Positions 45,709-57,705 of a stretch of DNA of 64,000 nucleotides are shown one piece after another. The DNA is from Halocafeteria seosinensis. Taxonomy: Eukaryota; Sar; Bigyra; Bicosoecida. The stretch is from positions 46,423 through 110,422 of the forward strand of contig LVLI01000234.1 in assembly GCA_001687465.1 (NCBI GenBank), in the 5' to 3' direction. Positions within the stretch are counted from its first letter, which is position 1. Every line of letters begins with the position of its first letter. The notes beneath the pieces are model-generated. The model was not told the DNA's origin, ran no database searches, and saw nothing but the letters and a program-made list of their open reading frames with translations. A program made the position numbers and the translations under genes.

Positions 45709-46814
45709 GAAGAAGGCGAGGAGATAGTCCCGTCGTTCTCCTCAAATCAGATTTTTACGCCGATGCTAGTGAGGATCGTTATCGATTGATATCTCTGTCG
45801 CTATACTTGATATCGTTGTGACTCATCAGGGCAACCACCTACGGTAGTTTTACGATACCGGCAGTCGCAGAATTATCTGAGTCAAATACATCCGATTGGG
45901 AAAATGAATTAACATCAGTGATAACAAGCATCTTTGGTGATGATACCACGGAAGACAGAAGTAATCCGTTTAAGAGGGGAAACACGAGTGGACGCTTTGA
46001 AATTCGCAGTGGGGAGGAACTTTGAATGCAAATTCAATTAATTTTGGCAATCCAATATTACTTCACTCGAAGCACCCTTTAAACCTACAATCACATATAA
46101 TTATAGCAGCAATGATGGAAACTATGTTAATAATCGATGGGCTGGTAGTTATATTCCGAGTAGTAGATCACGAAACAAAATAATGCCGGGAGATGATGAA
46201 CCGAACATGAGACTTCGAACACTATGGATACTTTTTTGAATGCTTTTCACATCCGATGAAGTAACGGAGCAGGTCGGAAACGTTCATAATTATCTCAAAG
46301 TGGAATATCTTCACTAAAACAGAAGTGGATATTTTTACTATGGCAGGTCAAGCAAATATGACAGGACGTGGCAATAGCTCTTCAAACCCGAATCCAGAAT
46401 TTGTTTTCTATCTAGACCCACAATATTGGAACAATCAAGAACGAGAATGGATACCATTTTTGACCAGGTTCACATCCGCTTTCATCCGGAAGATCCGTAC
46501 TTACTATTGTACAGTCAACGCTCTCTTGTTTCGTTGGGGAAAATTCACTGAGCATTTTTTGGCCATTGAATGAAGGCGTGTTGTACCAGGACAGCACCCA
46601 TTTGATTGGGAACGAACTCGAATGTCCACAGGAAGGCTTACCTGGAATGAGCCTGTTTTTGTTAAATCCAGTTAGAGCAAGAATGCTACCCGGTCAAAGA
46701 AGCCTCGACGTGTCTTCGGGTGTGGACACAAACATAACGGGCCTTCTGCCACTGCCGGCCATCCAGGCTATCAAGTCAACGTGCACTGAACTTACCGTAA
46801 GTTGCTGAGCAACC

Positions 46815-47036
46815 GGCTCATTCCCGTTCGGTTCAGTGATTTACTGATCCAACTACCAGAACTTGGTAGCTTGCATTCGAAGGAATTTCAGAAGCAAGGA
46901 GCGGTTCCGTCCGGTTCAGTGATTTATTGATCCAACAACCAGCACCCATTCGCCCGCATTCGAATGAGCAGTTCATTCCCGTCGTTCGGCTCACTGATTT
47001 ATCGGTCCAACTACGACGACTCATTGGCTCGCATTC
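46815..47036. repeat. Three diverged copies of a 70-90-bp repeat
   Basis: The blocks ttcggttcagtgatttactgatccaacta and cgcattcgaatgag recur near 46820, 46906 and 46978. A fourth partial copy (tttggttcagtgatttatcac) is near 47377. Confidence 0.75.
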
Positions 47037-47787
47037 GATTTAGTATCTGGAATATCCGTATTTACTACATGAGAAACTCTCTTTGTTCTTGCTGACAAAT
47101 CCAAGGAGTGGACACCGTATGAAAGTACAGTATACAAAAATCAGCGGCCCAACAGGCTACGGTGTCAGTGGGCGAGGCCCTCTCGGCATCCTCAGCACAC
47201 ACACACAAATGTGACAGATAGCCCACCGGCCGGGAAGCCTCAGCACAGCAAATTTCCCAAGCTTGTCTCTTAGATCCAATAAGCGCGAGGGACTACTTCC
47301 CTAACGAAGGAGTATTGACATCCCCTTGCTCCAAGCGATCAACAGACACTGCTCAGCTTAGCGGTCCATTACAATTTGGTTCAGTGATTTATCACTCCAA
47401 TTGACAGGAATCATACGCCACGGACGGTCTCATGGGTACTACTGTAAAACTTTGGCGCGACGTTCTTTCTTCCATTCCCCATTTTATGAATAAGGTGCAC
47501 TAGGGAACATTACCCCATACAATTGATGAAACTAACTGTACCTGCAGCAGACTGGAAAAGTTTTTTTTTGTCGTTTTCCTAGCCGTGCAGGTAGCGTATA
47601 ATACCAGTCGTACAAACTTGTTGTTAGCCGGACAAAGCAAAGACTAAACAGAGCTCGCTTTAGTTGTACACTCTGGGATTGTTGTCTCTGCGGCTCCATT
47701 GTAGCACATACTTTTTCTTTTCGTGCTTTTCAAAAGGTGGTCCTTTGGTTTAGTTCCCTGCCGTAAAAAAGAGCTCTCATAAGCTTC

Positions 47788-50700
47788 ATGATGTCGTCCT
47801 CCGGGGAAACACCCACTCGAAGGGGGAAGCGCACCCGACACGGTACGTACGATGCTACTCTCTCTAAGCCCTTTCTGTTTTCTGGTACACCGAGGATCCG
47901 GTCAACTTCCTGCTATCTGTCACACGTGAACTTCCTTCCTGCTCTCGGTCACACACTCGGTCCTTTAGTTCTTTCCATGCCTCTTGTGCTCTGCTGCTTC
48001 CTTCCTAGTATTTTTTTCATCTGGATACGCTGAAACGTACCAGTAGACATTTGATTTCTAGTTTTGTTGTCACACAGGACAAGAGCACGATGCAGGCAAG
48101 CAAGGACTTCCTGCCGACCGTACGTGACTCCTCAGAATCGCCATAGCTGGCGTTGTCGTGCTTAAAGTGCCATGCCCTTGATCTTGTCCGTCGTCATCCA
48201 TTGTCCAATGCAGCACGTCAAGCACTAATAAAGTGGTTGCAAGAACGGCGGCTGTTATCTGACAGTCAGAAAACGGAATGCGTCACACAGGTGGAACAGG
48301 ATACGCTGCGGTTTGGAGACGTTCCTTTCACCTCCGAAGCAGAGGCTCAAACGTTCTTTAGGATTCTACTTGGAAGGGACCACACGGATACGGCCAACCT
48401 TTTGGGCACACTCGCATTTACACAAAGCAGAGAGTACATGGGTGGTAAATGACTGCGATGTAAAGATGCTGCTATGGTGGTTTCATTCTTTATAACGACA
48501 TTTTATTTGCAGGAAGCGGTACATCTACAAGTTCTAGTGGCGGAGCAGGTAAGTGAACTTTATGAGACTGTGAACCCTTGTTGCTATGTTGTTTCTTCCT
48601 TCGTATTGCTCGAAAATGGAGCAAGGGATAAAGGAGCTGTGCTACACGTAAAGAGACGGGGAAACTAGGGTAAATGGGGACCAATGGAAACATTACGATG
48701 GTGCAAGAGTGAAGGGAGTAGGGTGCGGTGAAGCTGCTTTTGTTACCAATTTGTTCTCGTAAACACTAAAGTTCAAAGCAGAAATCCGTATAGATGCTGC
48801 TGTGGTTTTGTTCTTTCACCACATTGCTGTGTTGTCTTGTTTTGCTCTATATTTGCAGGAACCTCGAGTTATCGTCCAGGTGAGTAAACAACACCAAAAC
48901 TTAAAAGAATAATTGGTAGAGGAGCACGAATCCGCTACTGGTACTTCCTTCAGCATATGCTGCATATAGTTTCACCGATGCATTGCCAATGTTTTTTCTA
49001 TTGAACGCTACTGCTATGGTTTTATTCTTCCTTCACCATATTGTTGGCTGATATTGCTTTACTTCGTGTTTGCAGGAGGCGCTGCGGATTGGCCCGAACA
49101 TCTTGGGACGGTGTCTACCGACGCGCTCTCTAAAGATTGTTATGAGATATTCGTCAATCGAACTAAAGATTTGGCAGATTTGGCCTTGAGCATACACACA
49201 TCATTTTTCGCCCACACAGATTCAGCGAGAAAGGTAACACCCTACACAGCCTTATCGGTTGGCTCTGGTAAAACACAGCTCGGGATACAGTGCCTTAGAC
49301 AGTTTCATTTGCGAGAAGAGGAGATTAGGTCCAACCTCAGAGCGCGGGGTGACTTGTCGGAACCGCATATAGACGATGTAATGAACACAGTAAGAGGCAT
49401 GGGTCTAGCTCATGCGTCGTTACTTCCGTCCAGTAGTGACAAAGACCGTAAGCACTTTCCCTCGTGGGCAACACAATCTATCCTTTGGTATGATGTTCTC
49501 GTTCTGGTTATTTGTTGCAGCTACTACTCTGGCATCTTTAATTATGTACCGTGCTCTCCTAGATGCGGTTCAATACGACATGGCGTCACAGTCATATCGA
49601 CGGGTTTTGAGCAATGAGCAACGAGACAGCTTCGAGGTGTTGTGGGATACCAAGCGGCATGTTCCTACTGCCAGTGATGTGTGGCTCAAATTTTTGACCC
49701 TTATGGAGTGGGAACAAAGTGGTCATCCCCACGTGTTAATTCACGTCGATGAACTGGGAAACTACTCCCAAAGCAGCAGCGCTGACTATCGTGCTCCTGT
49801 GATGGAGCGAGTCAAACGAATCCGATACTTGTGGAGTGAATTCCCTCTGAAACAGCCAGGGCTTTCACTGTACCTTAGTAGTAAAGATGAGGATGTTGGC
49901 CGATTGCAACTGTTAAAGACAAAGACTAACGTACAGTCTCCCACGAGGTCCTTTCCCCTGTGGCTAACTACCCTAGAACTGTCGCATGTCAAGGAGATGA
50001 TTGCATTGCGGTTTAAGCGCCCGGTTCGTCATGCAGATATTACAAAAGCAGCCGAAATCGTACTCAAGTATAGCGGTGGCGCTCCCAGATTGATAACTGC
50101 ACCGTTCGAGAGCAGTGAACTCAACGATCTACTCTGCGAAAAGAGAGTGGCTAAAGTGATGCAGTCTGTGGTCGCGGATACATTTTCATATTGGAAAGTA
50201 AATGAGGGTGCGGTTGAGTATGTTGTCTTGCTCTTTATAGTAGCACAATGGAATTTGGCCATATGCCCTCAATCTTTGGTGGGTGGCGTAGCTGAACACA
50301 TAAGAACGCTATGCTCTGAAAATCCTGATTTGATCTGGCGAGATAAGACTTACAATGAGATGGAAATGATAGATTTAGTTCGGATGTTGTACGGATACGT
50401 TAAATCCCGTGATGCAGCAACGGATACCATCGTAATATCTCTTCCGAAGTGCATCACTGAGAGTGTTGATTTTCGATCTCTTGTAGACGAGTTAGATCGG
50501 AGTGCGCAGTTGATGTCGTTAGTCGACTGGGCCAAGTGCAATACGGACGACCATTTTGAGCTCTTAGTTCCCTTTGTCATCCGAATGAGAGTATCGGTTT
50601 TCGGATTGCAGTACACCTCAACCAAAGCCCCGTTACTGTGGAGACATGCCTTTGGCGGGATTCCAGCAGAGGCTACGGTTTGGGGCAACCAGCCAGCGAG

Positions 50701-51307
50701 AATTGAAACTATGCGATTCATCCCCGCGGTTCTCAATGAGAAGGGTCCGAGGAAAACGCTAAAGGGAAAGAGAGAGGATGACTTTAAGGCGCAACTTAAA
50801 GAGATTCCTGCATTATTATATGAGATTCCGTCCAATGGGCCCCACCTGTATCCGAAAGACTGGGGGGCTGTATTGCCCCTTCTGGAACGGTGGACGTTGT
50901 ACGTTAGGAAAGGACCGTCCCACAGCGATGATGCCATTTTACTTCAAGAGCCCATTACACTCGGAGACAGGCGTAAACAGCATCTCGTGCTATTTCAGTA
51001 TAGGAATTATCTGGAAAATACCTCAGTAGGGACAGGTGAAATAATTGACGAAGTGGAGAAGGCCTTGCCGAAAGAATTGACTGATCTGGAATGTTTCTGT
51101 TCCCTGGTACTCATCACCAACTCTGCCAACGTGAATATCGGGAAAATTCAGGAGGGCGTCACTGATACCGACAGGTACGCCATTGTCAAGGGAGAATCGA
51201 GGATCTGTCAAGTCCAAGGCGACCGCAGTTGTAAACTTCCGATGAACTCGGAGCTGATCGTTTTCAAAAAGGGGGGTGTCGCTACGATTCTACCGGGTCT
51301 GTCCTAA
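47788..51307 (+). CDS. Crinkler/RHS-like P-loop NTPase
   Basis: Seven exons (47788-47842, 48078-48119, 48214-48444, 48513-48548, 48859-48879, 49076-49447, 49521-51307) give 847 residues, and all six introns are phase 1. Residues about 33-120 form a helical N-terminal domain (RQALIKWLQERRLL). A Gly/Ser/Thr linker is encoded by exon 4 (36 bp) and the 21-bp exon 5. A Walker A, SVGSGKTQ, lies near residue 190, and a Walker B, HVLIHVDELG, near 325. A WH-like part (SGGAPRLITAP) and about 500 further residues follow, with no named nuclease recognised. The order matches the NTPase core of Crinkler-RHS proteins of oomycetes, chytrids and other protists. Function in self/non-self or effector biology is inference only. 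Confidence 0.7.
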
Positions 51308-51539
51308 GCGGTCTTGTAGCCGTCTGTTGCCCTTAGGCCTACAATATACGCCTTGCTTGCTTCCACCGTATTACCACGCCAACTTGTGAGTCGTTGTGTG
51401 ACGACCCGTACGACGTGTGGAGCCCGTATATTGGTAGCCTAAACTAGACTAGAGTTGTTGGTCCTGTAGTTGGTAGTAATAATTCCTCTAGTAGACCACG
51501 GATACAGTAAGAGAGGAAACTCTCTATACTAGCCACAAA

Positions 51540-54363
51540 ATGCATCGTTTCCAGGTCCCCCGGGCCTCCACCAAGGTCAGATCGTGGCGTTTTCCATTGC
51601 ATTCACGTTTACGAGCGTCATGTCGTAGAGTATTCTCTTCATGCCATAGAGTAGCTTCGAATCAGTGTGGGAGCTGCTCTGTATTGCGCCTAGAAGAGCC
51701 ACAAGGGCGCGGTGGGGAATGGTCAGGAGATACGAGGGCCACGTTTGGCTCGTTTATGACTATAATGGCAGCCTCCTTGATGACAGGAGGAGTTGCATCA
51801 TGTGCTGCTAGCAATGATTCACCGGAAAAGAGGAAGAAATCAGCGTCAACGTCGTCGGATAAAAAGAAAAAGACGGCTCAAAAAGAGGCCTCGGTTGTTG
51901 CAGCCGCGGCTGATCAGCCGGAAGATGATACGGACGATATTGCCCTTCCCGAGACACTACAGCCCACATACAATGTGGATCCAGAAGGGGAGAAGCGGAA
52001 GCTCCAAGCCTACAAAATATTTCAGCGGTCACTTGGGAAATGGCTCCCCAAGGAGGAAGTGATGGACTTCGAGGAGCTCCTGGAGATGATAATAAACCCA
52101 ATCGATGCTGTACGAGATCATCTGGGTATCGAAGGATACAGGCACCCAGGTGTACCGAATGTGTTTGTCACCAAAATTCAGCATAACGACACTTCGCTGG
52201 CGATTTCCATCGAGCTGCCAGTCATGGACGCCTCTGGCATGCTCCAACGCATTACGTCTCGAGTCGCGGCCAAGGATCCATCAGCAGAAGCACCAACGGA
52301 GCAAACTGAAGCAATGGAAGAAGGCATAAATGAAACGGTGATTGAGTGGCTATCTCGTGTCGATGGAAACGTTTATTTTCATAGCTCTGAGAAGTTCCGC
52401 GTTATTGGAGTGGATGACCGCAATAACAGTATGTGCATATCTGATGGGTGTAATGAACGGGTTGTGACAGTAAATCACAGTTCATTCTTTTCTCGTACAG
52501 ATGTGGATGTCGAAATCGATGGTACCTCTGGTGCTATGATATTCCGGGTCAACGCCATAGACAATAACACCTCTGGGATACAGGGGTTTACCAAGGACAC
52601 ACTGCGCGTGATTACCGATTCCTATTTTGAAGCGTTATTCAGACAAATCGAGTGGACTAACAATGTTCCGCACAACCCTTATGGTAAGGAGGATATGCTC
52701 ATACTCAGAAAGCTGTTGTTGGTGCTTGGTTGACTGATTGTATTGTGTCTACCCAGAGAGACTACGAGAGGATTTTGACCCAGGACAACAGGATTCGCAG
52801 TCCAATGCCTCCAAGTTTTCCAAATGGTTGCGCAACAACCGGGAGGACATTAAACGGGAGTGGTTTTGGTGGATCTCCCAGTTTTCCTTGACGGAAAAGC
52901 AGGATGCGAATAAGTACTTCCTGAGATCGCCGCCAAGGGATGTATCTGGCCATCGGAACGTCACGGCAGTCGAAGGACATCCGCGAGTTGCCGTTCGATA
53001 CTTGCCACTCAAATCTGTACCAAAACGCACCCCTGGTAACCCGAAGGAGGCGCATTTCGCTCAGCAGAGACATGACAGACTGCAATGGATGAGAGATCGT
53101 TTTAAGCAATTCATGATTCAAAACTGGGAACAATCGTTATATTCTAGTACCTCTTTTACGGAGTTCCAGTCAGCATTGGGGAAGATAGATCCCCTTTATG
53201 GAGCAAAGTACTATCTGTCCTGGTTCCGCAGCCACAATGTCCAATCGATTCCCCGAGGTCAGCTAAATAAAATTCTGCGGGAATACGCCGCGGCTTTCAA
53301 CAACGAAAGAGCCAATCCGAAGCGCACGCCTTCACGTGAAGATATTCTTGCTCAATTCATGGGTCGCAAGAATCAAACGCCCACACACCATGGGGAAGAT
53401 GTACCGGAAGAACTTAGGGATCTTCCATGCTCGGTCTACACACGAGAGAGCCACGCTATGGATGGCGTGGACTGGGACAATTTAGCGGGGTATGACTATA
53501 TTAAGCATGCTGTCGAAGAAAATATTCTGCTCCCACGCAAATATCCGGATGTCTACGATCGTGTATCCGCTGCGACGCGCCGGAGGCCCTCCAATGCTTC
53601 TCAGCTGTCAGGCTGCTATGTTTTCTACGGCCCTCCAGGAACGGGGAAGACGACCACAGCACGTATCATTGCTAGCCAGATTGATGTTCCAATGGTGTGC
53701 TTATCGTTTGAATCAATTGCGACGTCACTGTATGGAGAGTCGCAGAAGAAATTGGACCAGATACTCCAGAAGATCTCATCACTACCGGAAGGTGCCGTTG
53801 TCTTCGTCGATGAGGCGGAAACTTTTTTCCCCTCCCGCGCTAGAGCCGGAATGAGCAGCTATGACCAGCGCCTGCTCAGTATTTTTCTCAAGTGGTTAGA
53901 GGGCATTGAACAAAAGAATAAAGTTGTTGTCGTCCTAGCGACCAATCATGACCGTGCGCTGGATGATGCCTTGAAAAGTAGGGCGTCGCTCGCCTTACAC
54001 TTCGGACTTCCGGACAAGGAAGCACGAAGACAGATCTGGCGACAATATGCGAAGCACTTCGGCGCGGGAGAGTTGGAGGAGGTAGTTCAAGCTAGTGAAG
54101 GACTTACAGCTAGAGATATACAGAAAGTTTGCCAAGTTGCAGAGCGGAGCTACTCCAGTGAACTAATCCGTGAACGCGAGAATCAATCGAGCAATACTGC
54201 TATCGGAGATACCGAGGACGACGACAATAAGTATAGACCCCCTTTGGATCGATACCTCGAATGCATGAGTGGACGCATGGCCTCGCACGGCGATGTTTCG
54301 GGTGGTCACGACTATATGCAAAATACAAAGAAAACGCGGAGCAATAGAGGGACTCCAATGTGA
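51540..54363 (+). CDS. AAA ATPase with putative mitochondrial presequence
   Basis: Two exons (51540-52683, 52757-54363) give 916 residues. The first 60 residues are R/S-rich with few acids, fitting a mitochondrial presequence. A hydrophobic segment (FMTIMAASLMTGGVA, near residue 75) follows, then a K/S-rich region. The middle 400 residues are soluble and unassigned. The AAA module has YGPPGTGKT near residue 671, AVVFVDEAE near 729, sensor-1 ATNHD, and SRASLALHFGLPD with an arginine finger. The layout (targeting signal, single membrane anchor, C-terminal AAA) recalls BCS1 or ATAD-type inner-membrane ATPases, but the specific BCS1 domain is not evident. The splice donor atg|gtaagg is used because it joins the two frames. 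Confidence 0.75.
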
Positions 54364-54588
54364 AGCTCCATTTCGTTGTTTAGAAAGCGCTCCACTTTGG
54401 GAAGCATTATTGGTTTAAATAGAGTCGAAAGTACCGTCACTGACACATATGAATCCTAAACCTTGATAGCTGTGCATTCTCTCTGTTTCGCACTTAATTG
54501 TCCGAAATAGGCTCTACTGAATCCACCCGCGATGTTTGTAACACGTCCTTCTTTTACATTAACGTTGATTATGCCTGCGTTTTTTTGC

Positions 54589-56457
54589 CTAGCTGAATAT
54601 ACTCATGAGTTGTGACACTTCTGCCCTGCATATAGGGCAATGCGGCTTCAAGTCTTCGTTTCGAGAGCGCCGAGCATCTTCAGCGGCTGCTTCCATTAAT
54701 TGCGAGGAGCAGTCATCACACATGCACAAGTGCTTGCAAGGAAGAAGCAAAACCGTTTTCTCCTGGCAACAACATGCGACGCAAAGTTTTCTTTCCAGTT
54801 CCGTGCCCATGGACTCCTGGATCTTAACGTCTCGTCTTCTTCGAGTTCTTTGGAGGGCTTGCTCCAGCGTTGACTCCAATGAACGTAATTCCTGTGGGCA
54901 CCAGAAGCAGCGAGGGTAATAACATAGAAATGAAGGAACCCTTGACTCATAACTTACTTCTAAACTTAGCTCGTCGATCGCCTGTGGATCTCCGTTAAGC
55001 TTCCTGACTTCCTTCGATAGCTCCCCGTTTTGCCGTTGCAAGTTGCGAATGACCACAGTGGTTGTGTCCTTTTCTTTTTCCGCTTGGGAATATGACTCTG
55101 GAACGCTACCGGTAGAGTTTTTCCTCTGGATGGATGGGAGAGATGTTGGCTTTCTAGGAGTGGTGTTGTCAGCGTTTGGAAATCGATTATGCGGGTCAAG
55201 TTTGCTAGGTGGAGATCTGCTCGAGCTTCCACCGCTATTGACTTTCGATTTGTCGGTGTTGGCGTAAAATTTCGGCGGTGTTCCAGTACCGGTTTTTTGT
55301 GCTGGAAATCCCGATGTGTTTACGGACCTAGCGCCTCTGTATTGCTCTGTGTTGCTGAACATAATTCCCTCTCTAGCGCTAAGGTTTGGTAATGACTCGG
55401 CACTCTCTTCGCAGTCTTGGGAATCAACGGAACTATGAGACAGCCTTCCCGTATTTCTGACTTGATCATCGTCACTAGAGCATTCCGAGTCGATGGATGA
55501 AGTAGAATCCACATTGCTGGGAGTACGCAGTAGCTGTTTCGTCTTCATTATTTCGCTTGGAGGTGACCAGGGTCCCCATCCAAATTGATTCTTAGCGGAA
55601 ACACGAAGCACATACTCGGTCGCAGGGTCAACTCCCCGCACTCGAAACGTAACAGCTTTGATACAAAGAGCTATAGTTTTCCATTGTGGTGGCCCATTGT
55701 TTTTGACTGCAAGTTGCAATCTGTACTCTGTTGTTCCGATTTCGTTCTTCTCTTCTTGGGTCAAATCCTCATCGAATTCCACTGTCGGAGCTTTCCAGCC
55801 GGAACAAATCATGTTTGGTAGCGCATACTCCAAATGAGGAGGCTCCATGCGAGGAGGAAGAACTATGGCCGGGAAGTTTTGCTCAATTTCGGTAAGTAGT
55901 CGAGTATTTCTGTGGAAGAGTGGCATGCATAAAACAAGAACGGATGGTACGTAAGGGAAGCAGCAATAACATACTGGCTTTCAACGCAGTCATCCAAAGG
56001 AGTTTTCCCCGCCTTGTCTTGGATCCTTGGATTGGCCCCGTAGAATAGCAAAGCTTTAACAATGACAGAATGACCCTTACCACAAGCGTAATGTAGTGCT
56101 GTCTTGCCAAACTGCATGAAAAGAGACGTTGCCGTCTACATACTCTCTGTCTCTGAGGGGAAATATGCTCACTTTGTTTTGGCAGTTGATTTCCGGAGGA
56201 AACTCAGCTTGCAGTAAAACGGTAACTATATTATGATGTCCATTTACTGCTGCACGCATGAGAGCAGTCCATCCAGCCTGCAACGACAAAGAAGCGGATA
56301 GTGAAGCCAGGACCCAATGCAGCGTGTTTTTAATTGTTCGTACCTTATCTTTTCCACTGATGTTTGTATCTGCTTCCCTTAGTAGTTTGAGAAGAGTGAC
56401 CTGATCTCCTGTGCTGGAGGCCTGCTGTAATTCTTGCTGCTGCTGCGTTGAAGTCAT
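54589..56457 (-). CDS. Ankyrin-FN3-coiled-coil-RING E3 ubiquitin ligase candidate
   Basis: Five exons on the minus strand (56457-56344, 56277-56173, 56111-55975, 55909-54958, 54891-54589) give 536 residues. Exons 1-3 encode a helical cap and ankyrin repeats (AGWTALMRAAVNGHHNIV, FGKTALHYACGKGHSVIV, AGKTPLDDC). A fibronectin type III domain follows (ATEYVLRVSAKNQFGWGPWSPPSE). Next is a Ser-rich linker and a short coiled coil. The C-terminus is a RING-HC finger, CVACCCQEKT...LPCKHLCMCDDC...CPICRAEV, with all eight zinc ligands, ending MSIFS. RINGs of this terminal type act as E3 ligases. Ankyrin and FN3 parts would select substrates. The start codon is ATG at 56457; the frame continues open upstream without another ATG. 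Confidence 0.85.
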
Positions 56458-56538
56458 GGTGTCGTCTGAGACTTTCTCATTCACCACTAGGCCACCGCCG
56501 TGGCAAAGCGATGACGTAGACTCTTTGAGTGTACGAAA

Positions 56539-56640
56539 GGTACTGGATGTCTACACCTGAAGGGTAGAATACCGAGACTTTGGTCCCGCCGATAGGTACT
56601 GGATGTCTACACCTGAAGGGTAGAATATCGAGACGTTGGA
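56539..56640. repeat. Direct repeat, two copies of about 45 bp at 57-bp spacing
   Basis: The block aggtactggatgtctacac and the bases after it recur with few changes at about 56538 and 56595, in the shared 5' region of the RING and APC13-like genes. Confidence 0.8.
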
Positions 56641-56884
56641 TAACTCTGCCACTAGCTGATAGAGTTCAATGCCCCGTTGTTCACTGAATACAATTCCACG
56701 CGAATACTTTTGCGAGCACGCCGTACCAGCGCTCACGTACACTTTTGACAAACACTTTCCACATGAAACATCCAACGCTGCGCTGGACGCTCAGCGCCGC
56801 AAGAGGACTCCGTTTCTACAGGCGGCCGGAGCCCCGTTTCCCGGAAGGCGTTCGAACGATTAACGCCTCACCAAAACTGCAACT

Positions 56885-56922
56885 CTCAACTTCACAAACT
56901 TGCTCCGTTTTGTGAAGTTGAG
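56885..56922. repeat. Hairpin with perfect 14-bp arms
   Basis: Arms at 56885-56898 and 56909-56922 enclose a 10-nt loop in the divergent promoter. Confidence 0.8.
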
Positions 56923-57051
56923 ATTTAAGAGGTCGATATCTCGTCTGGAGGGATGAATGATACCGGTATGATTGTCTGAGAGAGGAAAATAAGAGGAAAA
57001 ATTGAAGATCCACTAGGCGCCGGTGTTGCTTGCGGTCAGTAACGGGGAGCG

Positions 57052-57594
57052 ATGGCGGTGAAATCGGTACGACATCCTGCTTCGTCCCGGACGTTTAGGT
57101 GCTTTCATTGAGCTTATCTTGCCTTATAATGGGTCTGCAGGATACAAAGTTCCTTGATGTTGCTCCACCAGAGACGAGGCACTTACTGGTAGATCCGAAA
57201 TTGAGACGCAGGAAGCTGCAATTTGATGGTACGACAATTTTTTGAGCGCATTCTGGACTACATTGGAGAGAGAGAGAGATTAGGCTTTTCGATGCAGATA
57301 TTAATGTCGTTCCACCCATCCCCCGTATGGTAGATGACCCTTCCGTGCTGGCTCAGGGGGCATTGGAATTGAATGAAGCAGAAATTGACGAAGGGTCAGC
57401 AGTGACGGCAGCGGCCGACAATAGCCGTAGGTAGATTCTCGATGTTGACTCACGCGCGAGCAAGCACGTAGATATTGGTCTTTCTCGTTTATGTTTCAAC
57501 TACAGGTCCTACACTTGACGATCTAGAACGGCAAGAACGAGAGTGGAGAGAAACTGGCTTGGGTATTCGACATCCGTCAGCCCAGTCGGGATAA
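57052..57594 (+). CDS. APC13-like anaphase-promoting complex subunit
   Basis: Four small exons (57052-57066, 57141-57228, 57298-57426, 57506-57594) give 106 residues. The core LLVDPKLRRRKLQFDDINV followed by PIPRMVDD aligns with the APC13 signature (DDAWREDKLPYEDVAIPLNELP). The closing ERQEREWRETGL fits the KEQEMKWTDLAL end. APC13 is a small subunit that stabilises the TPR arm of the cyclosome. Family length is about 70-110 residues. The first exon encodes five residues only. The identification rests on short motifs and could be wrong. Convergent with the CCA-adding enzyme. Confidence 0.55.
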
Positions 57595-57705
57595 GCTGTG
57601 CTTTGGGCTGCCTACCGACATATTTTGAACCACTATCTATCAATGCGGCCATCTATTGCTGTGTATATCATGGTAACGGAGAAGCTGCCTATGTATCCCC
57701 ATCAA

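Larger units (their letters stand above)
45633..47237. mobile_element. Candidate non-autonomous element bounded by 42-bp inverted repeats
   Basis: The segment 45633-45674 recurs, exactly inverted, at 47196-47237, with CTTCCCGGCCGG at both outer edges and (GT)n inward. About 1.6 kb is enclosed. No transposase frame is visible inside, so it would be non-autonomous. No clean target-site duplication was found, though CCTCAGCAC occurs on both sides of the right arm. A partial third copy of the arm lies in intron 1 of the Crinkler-like gene (near 47893-47924). Confidence 0.45.
45290..47787. other. Gene-poor repeat island of 2.5 kb
   Basis: No supported gene. It carries a TG microsatellite, a 42-bp inverted repeat pair 1.5 kb apart and three to four copies of a repeat built around ttcagtgatttatt, each listed separately. 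Short frames such as 46325-46573 (82 codons) show no family. Confidence 0.6.
56458..57051. promoter_or_regulatory. Divergent promoter region of the RING and APC13-like genes
   Basis: 594 bp lie between the two starts. It holds the direct repeat at 56539-56640 and a hairpin at 56885-56922 whose 14-bp arms (CTCAACTTCACAAA and its complement) are perfect. No coding frame was supported. Confidence 0.5.

Noticed and set aside
46325-46573. 82-codon plus-strand frame inside the inverted-repeat segment
   Set aside because: Considered as a transposase remnant, but no catalytic motif or family resemblance was seen.
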